NCBI RefSeq assembly: GCF_039503195.1
Contig: NZ_JBCJKP010000001.1
Span: forward strand, 10,903,748 to 10,967,747
Direction: 5' to 3'
Length of the DNA: 64,000 nt
Source of the DNA: Streptomyces mirabilis
Lineage (GTDB): Bacteria; Actinomycetota; Actinomycetes; Streptomycetales; Streptomycetaceae
Shown piece by piece: positions 27,000-35,587 of the stretch. The notes beneath the pieces were generated by a model, which was not told where the DNA came from, ran no database searches, and saw nothing but the letters and a program-made list of their open reading frames with translations. Numbering within the stretch: position 1 is the first letter of the stretch; every line of letters starts with the position of its first letter. The translations under genes and the position numbers were made by a program.

Positions 27000-28922
27000 T
27001 CAGATGACGGGCTGGGGGGCGTACTGCCAGTCGAGGACGTACTGGTCGAGGGCTGCGGTGACCTTGCGCCGTTCCGCCTCGTCGGCAGGGGCGGGCACCG
27101 TGACGCGGACTCCTCCGTCGTGCGGCCGGCACAGGATCCGTTCCGGGTCGCAGTGCGCGCCCTGGGCGGCCAGTTCGGCCATGACCGCGCGGCGGGTGGC
27201 GTCCAGGCGAAGGCCGAGCTTGTAGGGCTTGCCGACGGCGGTGAGCGGGATGGCGTCGATCACGATCACCTCCCGCGGGGCGGCGGCGCGCTCCGGGGCC
27301 TTTTCGGTGGCCCAGGTGAGCAGTTCGGCCGGGTCCACGCGGGCGCCGGGGGTGAGGGTGACGTAGGCGACGGGCACCTCGCCGGCGTGCGGGTCGGGGC
27401 GGCCCACCGCCGCGGCGGCGGTAACCTCGGGGTGGGCCAGGAGGGCGTCCTCGATCGTGGCGGGGTCGATGTTGTGGCCCCCGCGGATGATCAGGTCCTT
27501 GGCGCGGCCGGCGAGATGGATGAAGCCGTCGGCGTCGATGCGGGCCAGGTCGCCCGTGTCCAGCCAGCCGTCGCGGATCTTCCCGGCGATCTCCAGGCGC
27601 GGCCCGTGGGCGGTGTGCTCGGCGACGTAGCCGGCGAAGACCACGGGGCCGCTGATGGCGAGGACCCCGGTGGCGCCTGGCGGCAGGTCGTGCCACTCGT
27701 TGGTGTCCGGGTCGATCCGCACGGTCTTGACCTGCTGGTAGGGCAGGCGCCGGCCGACGGTGCCGGGCCGGGTGCGACCGGGCTGGCCGAGGGCGGAGGC
27801 GCAGGTCGCCTCGGTCAGCCCGTAGCCCTCATACAGCGGGATGCCGGTGTGCTCCTCGAAGGACGCCCGTACGGCGGCCGGCAGCGGGGAGGCGCCGACG
27901 GCGGCGAACCGCATGCTGGAGATGTCCGTGTCGACGGGGACGCGGGCGAGGACGGAGTACACAGTGGGTACGCCGGACATGGCGGCGATGCGGTAGTGCT
28001 CCACCAGCTTCCAGAACACTCCGTACAGCTCGGGATCGCGGTAGCCCAGCGGCCCGGCCCACACCACCTGCTGACCACGCAGCAACGGGCCGAGCAGGGT
28101 GACGATCAGGGCGTTGACGTGGAACAACGGCAGCGCCGCGAACATCACCGAGTCCTCGTCGAGAGGGATGTTGGCGGCCACCGACCAGGCGTCGACCACC
28201 TCATTGGTGTGCGTGTGCGCGGCCAGCTTGGGAGTCCCGGTAGTGCCGCCGGTGTGGAAGTAGGCGGCCAGGTCGTCGGCGGCCGGAGGCTCGATGTCCA
28301 CCAGCTTGTCGGCGGGATGGGAGGCGGCCAGCTCCGCGAGGTAGCCCACGCGTGTGCCCTCGATGGGTTCCAGAGCGGGAGCGGGGCTGTCGGCCGTGGT
28401 GGGGGCCAGGGCCAGCAGCGCGTCCAAGCGCAGCGAGGCGGCGACCTGCCGGGCCGTGGCCCACACCTGCGCGTCCAGTTGCGGACCTGCGGCCACGAGC
28501 ACGCGCACGCCGGCGCGCCGCAACAGCTGCTCGACGTGCTCGGACGCCAGGCTTGGATTCACCGGGGCGGCGATGCCCGCGGCTTGCGCGGCCAGCAGGG
28601 CGGCGGGGAGTTCCGCGGTGTTCGGCGCGAGCAGGCCCACGGCGGCGCGGCGGGTGACGCCGAGCGAGCGCAGCAGGTTGGCGGTGCGATGCACATGGTC
28701 GTGCAGTTGCGCGAAGGTCACGGAGGCGGGGCGCAGGAAGCGCGCGGCATCCGGGAGCGCCGCCATGGCCGGACGGTCGGGCCACAGGCGGGCGGCGCGG
28801 AGCAGGGCATCGTAGGTGGTGGCGGGCAGACCGCGTTCATGCAGCGGGACGGCCTCGATGGCGGTCAGGTCCGCGGGGCTGTCGCAGGAGGGCCACAGCA
28901 GGTCGGTGGGTGTGAATGTCAC
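27000..28922 (-). CDS. AMP-forming acyl-CoA synthetase/ligase
   Basis: 640 residues from GTG 28922. It has the adenylate-forming signature YFHTGGTTGTPKLAAHTHTN, then GYGLTEATC, TGDLARIDADGFIHLAGRAK and the catalytic-Lys region TAVGKPYKLGLR. A further C-terminal tail of ~60 residues is longer than usual. It should activate a carboxylic acid, plausibly an aromatic acid or a ring-cleavage product, as its CoA thioester. Its place between the FAH-family gene and doxX supports a role in the same catabolic route. Substrate not predictable. Confidence 0.9.
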   Translation of the reverse strand: MTFTPTDLLWPSCDSPADLTAIEAVPLHERGLPATTYDALLRAARLWPDRPAMAALPDAARFLRPASVTFAQLHDHVHRTANLLRSLGVTRRAAVGLLAPNTAELPAALLAAQAAGIAAPVNPSLASEHVEQLLRRAGVRVLVAAGPQLDAQVWATARQVAASLRLDALLALAPTTADSPAPALEPIEGTRVGYLAELAASHPADKLVDIEPPAADDLAAYFHTGGTTGTPKLAAHTHTNEVVDAWSVAANIPLDEDSVMFAALPLFHVNALIVTLLGPLLRGQQVVWAGPLGYRDPELYGVFWKLVEHYRIAAMSGVPTVYSVLARVPVDTDISSMRFAAVGASPLPAAVRASFEEHTGIPLYEGYGLTEATCASALGQPGRTRPGTVGRRLPYQQVKTVRIDPDTNEWHDLPPGATGVLAISGPVVFAGYVAEHTAHGPRLEIAGKIRDGWLDTGDLARIDADGFIHLAGRAKDLIIRGGHNIDPATIEDALLAHPEVTAAAAVGRPDPHAGEVPVAYVTLTPGARVDPAELLTWATEKAPERAAAPREVIVIDAIPLTAVGKPYKLGLRLDATRRAVMAELAAQGAHCDPERILCRPHDGGVRVTVPAPADEAERRKVTAALDQYVLDWQYAPQPVI

Positions 28923-29017
28923 CGGTGCGCCTTTGCAGGGTGAGGAATGGGGTCAAGTGGCCGGCCCGGTACGGGGATGCCGGGCCGGCCGGTCCCGGGC
29001 GGGGGTCCCGGGAGTCT

Positions 29018-29971
29018 TCAGCGGGCGCGCACCACCGTGCGCTGCTCGCCGAGGTCGAGTACGCCGTCGTCGGTCGCAATGCGGGCCGTGACGACATCGC
29101 CGTCCTTGAGGTAGTGGGGGTTCGCCTGCTGGCGGGCGAAGAACTTCTGCCAGCGCTTGTGCGGGGGCAGCAGGGCGGCGAGCGTGGCCAGGAGCTTCCC
29201 CGGTGACTTCAGCGCGGTGCCGCCAGGTGTTCCGGTGAGCAGGACGTCCCCGGACTGCAGGGTCTGGAAGCGGGCCAGCAAGGTGAGCGCCTTCGCGGGC
29301 CGGACGATCATGTCCGTGGTGGTGCGGTCCTGCCGGGTGGCCCCGTTGACCTTCAGCGTGAGCCGCAGGTCCGGCAGGCGGGCCAGGTCGTCGGCGTCGA
29401 CCAGGACCAGCCGGGGGCCCAGCGGGGTGAAGGTCGGATACGACTTGGACTCGTAGAACTGCGTCTTGGGCAGCTGCACGTCGCGGGCGCTGACGTCGTC
29501 GGCGACGACCAGCGCGGCGACATACTCCGCGAGGGTGGAGTCGGTGACCTCGGTGCCGACCAGCAGGTTTGCGCCCATCACCAGCCCGAGCTCCACCTCG
29601 TAGTCCAGGAAGCGCACGTGCTGTGGACGCACGATGTCCTCGTAGGGCCCGCTGACGGACCCGGAGGTCTTGCGGAAGAAGGCGGGCGGGACGGTGTCCG
29701 GGTCGAATCCGGAGTCCACCGCGTGCGAACGGTAGTTGACCATCTGCGCCACCACCCGGCAGGGGGTGGTGACGGGCGAGAACAGCTCGGCTTCTCCAGC
29801 GGAAAGCCCCGCGTCGGGGTCGGCCGCAGCGCGGCCGGCCGCCTCCTGCACGGCCAAGCGGTCTGCGAGCAGGCCGCCGGTGGTGTCCGCATCGGTGTCC
29901 ACGCGGTGCAGCCGTCCTCTGCCGCTCTCCACCCACCAGCCGTCTGTGGTGCGGACGACCTGGATACTCAT
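29018..29971 (-). CDS. Fumarylacetoacetate hydrolase-family enzyme
   Basis: 317 residues from ATG 29971, with GGAGA 4 bases upstream; a 47-residue upstream extension is rejected. The catalytic C-terminal domain has VVAQMVNYRSHAVD, the metal-binding FLDYEVELGLVMG and VVADDVSARDVQ, and GDVLLTGTPGGTALKSP. The family cleaves C-C bonds or decarboxylates/hydrates oxo-acids from ring fission. It is the first gene of the leftward operon, directly behind the divergent promoter and the TetR operator. Confidence 0.9.
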   Translation of the reverse strand: MSIQVVRTTDGWWVESGRGRLHRVDTDADTTGGLLADRLAVQEAAGRAAADPDAGLSAGEAELFSPVTTPCRVVAQMVNYRSHAVDSGFDPDTVPPAFFRKTSGSVSGPYEDIVRPQHVRFLDYEVELGLVMGANLLVGTEVTDSTLAEYVAALVVADDVSARDVQLPKTQFYESKSYPTFTPLGPRLVLVDADDLARLPDLRLTLKVNGATRQDRTTTDMIVRPAKALTLLARFQTLQSGDVLLTGTPGGTALKSPGKLLATLAALLPPHKRWQKFFARQQANPHYLKDGDVVTARIATDDGVLDLGEQRTVVRAR

Positions 29972-30077
29972 CGGCTCTCCTGAGTCCTGGACAGGCGTCG
30001 ACCGGACTGCTCCCGCGAGCAGTCTCCGGTCACTAGTGATGGAAGAATCAGTCCAGATGGCATTCTCGTCAATAGCT

Positions 30078-30107
30078 ATCGGTGCTGATGTAATAATCAG
30101 CACTGAT
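30078..30107. promoter_or_regulatory. TetR operator: 12-bp inverted repeat in divergent promoter
   Basis: ATCGGTGCTGAT and ATCAGCACTGAT (30078-30089 and 30096-30107) are complementary at 11 of 12 positions around GTAATA. The centre, GTGCTGAT-6-ATCAGCAC, is perfect. It lies 21 bases before the tetR ATG and about 107 bases before the operon's first gene. A smaller palindrome TCACTAGTGA sits at 30030-30039. The AT-rich centre likely overlaps a -10 element. Confidence 0.75.
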
Positions 30108-30127
30108 CTCATGGGTAAGGTGGAGCG

Positions 30128-30799
30128 ATGAGTACCGACCGACAGGGCGGGGCCGACAGCCGGACGCCCAACCCCACGCCAAATCGCCTGGATCGGCGCA
30201 AGGCGCGCACGCGAGCCGCGCTAGTCGCCGCCGCGCAGCGGTTTCTCGCCGAGCAGGGGCGGGCCGACGTGAGCATCCAGGAGATCACCGAGGCGGCGGA
30301 CGTCGGCTTCGGTTCCTTCTACAACCACTTCACCAGCAAGGACGAGCTGTTCGAAGCCGCCGTCGCCCTCACTCTGGAGCAACACGGCACACTTCTGGAC
30401 TCCGTCGTGGGAGGCCTGAAGGACCCGGCGGAGATCTTCGCCGCCAGCGTCCGTCTGACCGGCCGCCTGCAGCGCACTCACCCGCAAATCGCCAGAATCC
30501 TTGTGCGCACCGGCATGCCCTACCTGACCTCCGACAGCGGCCTGGCCCCGCAAGCGATGCGGGACCTGCAGGCGGCCGCCGACAACGGACGGCTGGACAT
30601 CGACGACGCACACACCGCGGTCGCCATGGCCGGCGGCGCCCTGCTCGGCGTGCTCCACCTCCTGGAGACCACCCCTGACCTCGATGCCGAGCGCGTCACC
30701 GACCAACTGGCCTTCCGTCTCCTGTGCATGTTCGGCATGACGCGCGCCGAAGCACAGGAGATCGCCACCCGGCCCCTGCCCTCGCTGCCCGCGATCTGA
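30128..30799 (+). CDS. TetR-family repressor of the aromatic operon
   Basis: 223 residues. The HTH lies at residues ~43-72 (VSIQEITEAADVGFGSFYNH). The ligand-binding part is all-helical. It diverges from the seven-gene catabolic operon and starts 21 bases from a near-perfect inverted repeat, so it very likely represses itself and the operon and is released by a substrate or intermediate. The ligand is unknown. The spacing of arms (6-base centre) fits a TetR dimer. Confidence 0.9.
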   Translation: MSTDRQGGADSRTPNPTPNRLDRRKARTRAALVAAAQRFLAEQGRADVSIQEITEAADVGFGSFYNHFTSKDELFEAAVALTLEQHGTLLDSVVGGLKDPAEIFAASVRLTGRLQRTHPQIARILVRTGMPYLTSDSGLAPQAMRDLQAAADNGRLDIDDAHTAVAMAGGALLGVLHLLETTPDLDAERVTDQLAFRLLCMFGMTRAEAQEIATRPLPSLPAI

Positions 30800-31656
30800 C
30801 ATGAGCGAAAGGCAGATGTCAGTAGGCGCGGCCTATACGCCGGCGCTAAAGCCCTGAAGCTGCCCATCAACCACAACGCGCGCCGATGGGGCAGCACACG
30901 AGAAGACATGCTGGCCGCACACGCCGGGGTTTCGAGGAACCAACCACCACCGCCGTGCTGTTCGGCGAAGCCGACCTCGTCGGCTGACTCGCGCCCGGCC
31001 GGTGGGTGTGGGCCCGAGCGCGGCCCACACCGACGGCAGCAGCGAGTGCGTACTGCCGTAATCGTCCTTGTCGGGGCTCTCGAGGATCTCCCGACGGCGA
31101 AGCCGAGCAGCATGTCGATCTGCCACTGCACGTCGGGCGCTTCCGGGCACCCGGAGCTGGTGGATGAGGCCGACAAACACCCGCGAGGCCGTCATCTGCG
31201 AGGGAATCAGTTCCACCCGATGCCGGTCCGCGCCCGCCTCACCGGGCGAGGGCTCGGCCCGGGGGCGGGACTGGCCGGGAAGGGTCCTCCCAGCAGACAA
31301 GCTCCAACAGACCCTGGTTCTCCAGGGCGTTCACCTGCTGCTGGTGCGGTGGGAGGAGCTCCGTGTCCAGCGTTCAGCCGTGCCCGCCCGCCCGCGCTCG
31401 CGCAGCGCCTCCAGCACCGACAGCGCGACACGGCCCACCCGCTCGGCTGACGCCACCGACGAACGACGGAGGGCGCCAGGCCTCATGCTGCGGGTGCTCG
31501 GTCCGCCGGACGGACCATCTGGAACCGTTGACGTCGAGAGCTGCTTGGAGTACGGGCTGCCCGGCGACGGTGGCCCCCTCACCGGTTACCGCATCGTCCG
31601 AGGCTGTCCGCCCTCGAGATCCGCGAGCAGGCCGGAATGACCGAACGGCAGCGGTG
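30800..31656. other. Decayed stretch without an assignable gene
   Basis: Several coding-like scraps occur in different frames. On the plus strand ALKLPINHNARRWGSTREDM (about 30845-30910) could be continued to a stop near 30987 by a frameshift. On the minus strand ENQGLLELVCWEDPSRPVPP and TASRVFVGLIHQLR (31145-31330) look like broken coding sequence. None matches a family I can name. It separates tetR from the membrane-protein pseudogene. Confidence 0.3.
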
Positions 31657-34120
31657 TCAGACGTAGCCCTTGCGCTGCACGAAGCCCAGGGCCAGGGCGC
31701 CCAGCGGCACGTTCAGCCAGAACGTGAGCAGCCGGTAGACGAGGACCGCCGAGGTGGCTGCGCCGACCGCCAAGCCGAGCGCGGTCAGACCGGCGATGAG
31801 GCCGGCTTCGAGGGCGCCCAGTCCGCCGGAGACCGGAGTTGCGTTGGCTACGAGGCGTGCCGCCATGTAGACGGCGCCAACCTGGGCGAAGGGAAGATCG
31901 CCGCCGAACGCGTGCACGCTCAGCGCGAGTCCGACGATCTGGATGAGGGGCAGACCGAGCGCGCCGGCGACGAGGAGGGTCAGCTTGGCGGGGTCGGACG
32001 CGATCCCGGTCACGGTCGACGTCGCCGCGTGCAGGAACGGCCACACCTTCTCGCGCAGGAAGCGCCGGCCGGGTGGGGTGACACCGAGCAGACACCCGGC
32101 CGCGAGGGTCAGGGCGACGGCCGGCAGCACGTACCGGCCTGCTCCCGGCGGCGACCACGGCGTTGGAGACGGCGCCGGCCAGGCTCTGCAGCCCGACGGA
32201 GGCCGTGGCGGCCCCGGTCTCGATCCCCGTCTTCTGCAGATAGCGCAGGTTGAGCGCCATGCCGCCGACGTTGCTCGGGGTGATCCGGTTCAGGAACGAG
32301 CTGGCGAACTGCACCTCGTACGTGGGGCCGAACGGCAGCCTGGCCGGAATGGTGCCCATTTGCAGGCAGGTGGAGAACGCCTGGGAGATGAGGGTGACGG
32401 GCAGTACGGCGAGCACCCACCACCAATTGGCGTCGCGCAACGCGGTGAGCACCGCCGAGGCGTTCGCGAACTGCGGCAGCACGAGGTGGAGGATAAGGAA
32501 CGCGCCGACCAGGCCGAAGACGCTCTTCCAGGTGAAGCGCGCGAGGTGCGCGAGTGGAGCCGGCTCGGCACCGGTCGCCCCCACGACCTCGGCGGAGAGG
32601 TCGCGCAGCAGGCTCGGCCGGCCGCCGGGGCGCACCGTGCGCCGCTTGGCGCCCGTCCCCGCCGCCCGCGCGCGGGCCTGGTCGTACCGTGCGACCTCGC
32701 GCCGTGCGGGGCCGAGCAGCGCGAGCGGCTGCAGATAGGGCAGGGCCGTCGCCAGCAGCCGCGGGCCGAGGCCGGCCAGCGCACACTGGGTGGCGCGGTG
32801 CGCCCCGACATGTGTCGCGGTGGTGGCCAGCAACTCGGCGATGTCGCTGCCCAGCGCGTCGGGCCTGGCGTCCAACTGGGCGCGTGCGAACGCGGTGAGC
32901 CGGGACGTACCGTCCGGCTCGACGAGGATGTGCTCCGGGAGCAACGCCCGGTGTGCCAGTCGGTGCTTCTGGAGGCGGGCCACGGACGTCCACACCCCGG
33001 TGAGCACCTGGTCGGTCATCTCCTCGCCCGGGAACGGGGACAGCGGACGGGCAGCGCGCTCGACCGTCACCAGAAGTGCGCCGCCCCCGGCCACCGGGTA
33101 CGCGATCACCGGCTCAGCCACCCGGGCGCCGGTACGGCCTGCGAACACGAGCATGAGGAGCTCGTGCTCGACCGCGGCGAGCGGGGAAAACGCGGCCGTG
33201 TCGGCGGGGTGGCGCAGCATCGTGAGCCGGGCGAGCCGGTGGAAGAGATCGCGGTTGCGGTCCTCGGGGCCGAGCACCTGTACCGCGAGCCGCGCACCGG
33301 TGGTGGTCTCGGCGCCGTAGCGGACCCCCTCCCCGGGGCGCCGATCGGGTGACGGCGTCTCGCGCAGCGCGGCGAGCGGGATCCCGCACGCGACGAGTGC
33401 GTCGGCAACCGCCTGCGGGGCCGGTCGGTCCGCCGGGCCTCCGGCCACCAGCAGCACGGCCGATCCGGCCACGCCTCCCACGGCGAGCGCGGCGGCCGCT
33501 TCCAGCGGCACGACGGCGGCGGCCGCGACGCTAAGCCCGGCGCACACGACGGTCAGCGTCCACCACGTCCGCCGCAGACGCGTGTCCAGCCAAGGGCCCG
33601 CCGCGACGACCGCCGCCGCGCAGGCGGCCAGGTACACCGCCGACGGCCAGCCGGCGTGCACCAGCCCGCCCCGCCCCGCCAGCACCTGGGGCCACAAGTC
33701 CGGTCTGCCGCGTATCAGGGCCAGGTGGGTGACCGACCACGCGACCAGTGCGCCAAGCGCCGCCGCGGGCACCACCCGCAGGATCGCGTCGCCCCGCCGC
33801 CGGGCGACCAGTACCCCGAGGGCCAGTACCGGCGTGATTAAGGCGACCACCTGCACCGGCCCGACGAGACCGTCCCGCAGGCCGGGCGGTAGGGCGGTCG
33901 CCGCGTCGAGCAGCCCCTGCTGCATCCTCCGGGTGGACGCGCGCGTCGCGACGGCGGGCAGCACCGTCACCACCAGAAGTGCGCTGGACACCAGCAGCCG
34001 CGACAGATCGGCGGCCCGGCGCACGTCGCGCGGCGGCGGAGCATCGATCACCGGCGCCGCCGCGGCCTGCGCACCCCCAGCGGCGACGGAGGGCAGGTTG
34101 GTGCCAGGGTGCTCACTCAC
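31657..34120 (-). pseudogene. Multi-pass flippase-type membrane protein with kinase-like middle domain, frameshifted
   Basis: Read across one indel near 32140, this is about 820 residues. The N-terminal third has roughly six membrane segments. The middle (residues ~240-470) resembles an aminoglycoside/choline-kinase-like fold: LAHRALLPEHILVEPDG is at the catalytic-loop position, with His-Arg but no Asp. The C-terminal third (VGAFLILHLVLPQFANASAV, SFLNRITPSNVGGMALNLRY, LTFWLNVPLGALALGFVQRK) is the LPG synthase-like/UPF0104 transmembrane domain. The combination is known in Streptomyces membrane proteins of lipid or glycan export. The frameshift removes the last four membrane segments unless it is a sequencing error. 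Confidence 0.7.
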
Positions 34121-34189
34121 AGCCGGCTGCCCCAGAGGATCCGGCCTTGGTCATGGCGGCTCCTCATCGGCGGGCCGAGGCCTGGGGCT

Positions 34190-34410
34190 CGCCGTGGTTC
34201 TCCGGGAAGCATACGAGCCCTCGCCGGTTGTGAAGGCCGGCGTCTGCGCTCGTCCTCGGACATACCTACCGAGAAACCGTACGACTCGGGCCCGCTCCTC
34301 CTGAGCCCGTCGCGCGGCGCCAAGTTCCGCGAGGGGCAGAAGAACACGGAGCTGTCCATGCCATGGCAGGCGCGTGCTGCTGCCGGTCCCAGTAGACAAT
34401 GAACGGACTG
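34190..34410 (-). pseudogene. Decayed WhiB-like (Wbl) regulator remnant
   Basis: ACHGMDSSVFFCPS matches the first part of Wbl proteins, with the first cluster Cys and the aromatic-rich FF motif. A frame change then gives RRAQEERARVV, RYVRGRAQTPAFTTGEGSYA, which aligns with the K/R-rich second half except that the other iron-sulfur cysteines are replaced and the GVWGG turn is lost. A [4Fe-4S]-binding regulator cannot be made. The assignment rests on these two blocks. Confidence 0.4.
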
Positions 34411-34515
34411 TCGGTGGATCATGACGCTTGCTCCCGGAGGCGGAGCGGTCTGGTACAGGACATCGTCGCCGTCGGGCGTGCACCCCGGCTTCAGCCGACC
34501 GACTGATGCGGGCAC

Positions 34516-35010
34516 TCATTCGGAGGACTGCGCGGCGCCGTTCATCCGGGCGCGGTTTTCCGCGATCAGTTGCTGCACCTGTCGCTCGACCTCGTCGGGG
34601 TCGACACCCAGGGCATGTCCCATCTGGGCCGACCACACCTCCGAACGGAGATTGGTCTCGAAGTCCAGGTCGGCTCAGACGTTCTCACGGGCTGCCTGAC
34701 GGTTCTGGCTCACCATCACGAAGGTGGACAGGAAGGTCGCCTCCAGGCTGACGATCATGGTGAGCAGTCCGAAGGGATAGGGGTCCCAGACCGCCCAGTG
34801 ACCGATCAACCCCAGGTTGCACAGGATCCAGACCGTGAACCAGGCCGCGTGCGGGTAGACGAACTGCATGGTTCCGGCGAAGGCGGTGATCGCGTCGGCG
34901 ATCCGGTCCTGAGATCCGCGCATCCGGGTGAAGACAGCCAACTCGTGGCGCGGCCCGATGTCTGGCAAGTGCGCCGCAGATCCCATGACCACTCCCTGAC
35001 CGCTACCCAC
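34516..35010 (-). pseudogene. DUF1003 membrane protein with in-frame TGA
   Basis: The first part (to 34675) has the two membrane helices and loop of DUF1003 proteins: IADAITAFAGTMQFVYPHAA, LIGHWAVWDPYPFGLLTMIV, then LEATFLSTFVMVSQNRQ. The frame is stopped by TGA at 34675-34677 after ARENV. The same frame then continues with the family's usual tail, ADLDFETNLRSEV, to a normal stop at 34516-34518. One C-to-T change (CGA Arg to TGA) would explain it. Start is uncertain between 35010 and the ATG at 34986. Confidence 0.7.
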
Positions 35011-35587
35011 CGGACGACACTGTCAGCGTATGTGCCGGAGGCGGGTCCCGCTCTTCCGCCATTCGACCGCGTCCTCCGGCTGAACTGCCGGACATCTCCA
35101 CAGCCCGTCATATGCCCGCACGAGGCGTTCCATCACGCGGGCAGCCTGTCGGGCGCCTACTCCTTCCAGGTCGTCGTCCCGCGCAAGGGAGCGGCGCGGG
35201 CCGACAGTTCCGCGCGCGGTCCTCCCGCCAGCCGGCTCCACCAGGCACGGACTCTCAAGGGCGCTGACGCTCTGTTGCCGCGGCAAGAGGAATTTGCTGT
35301 CCAGCACCCAACCGTGTACGGCCTCATCCTTGCGCTCATGCAAGCTTCCAGGACCCACAGCGCCTGTGTGTTTTGGGTGTTCGGGGAAGTATTGTCCGGC
35401 GTGCCTCCCTGCTCCGAGAGCGCTCGTAGCGCATGAGAATCAAGAGCGGCGCCCTGATCGGTTCCGCTGCGACAAGTCGTCACGGTATGCCTGGCCGGGG
35501 GGCCGGTTGGGTCCGCACGTGAGGCAAAGTGACCCTACTGCGCTGGCATCGGAGCCGGGTTGTCGGACAAACGACCCAATCCCAGAA
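35011..35587. other. Intergenic stretch without a gene
   Basis: No frame with coding character or known motif is seen on either strand. Bases 35360-35440 are relatively AT-rich and may hold a promoter. The right part precedes the 3' end of the PAS-GAF-PP2C gene. Confidence 0.3.

Noticed and set aside
27120..28943. Open frame of 607 codons on the plus strand
   Set aside because: Shadow of the acyl-CoA synthetase gene; no domain.
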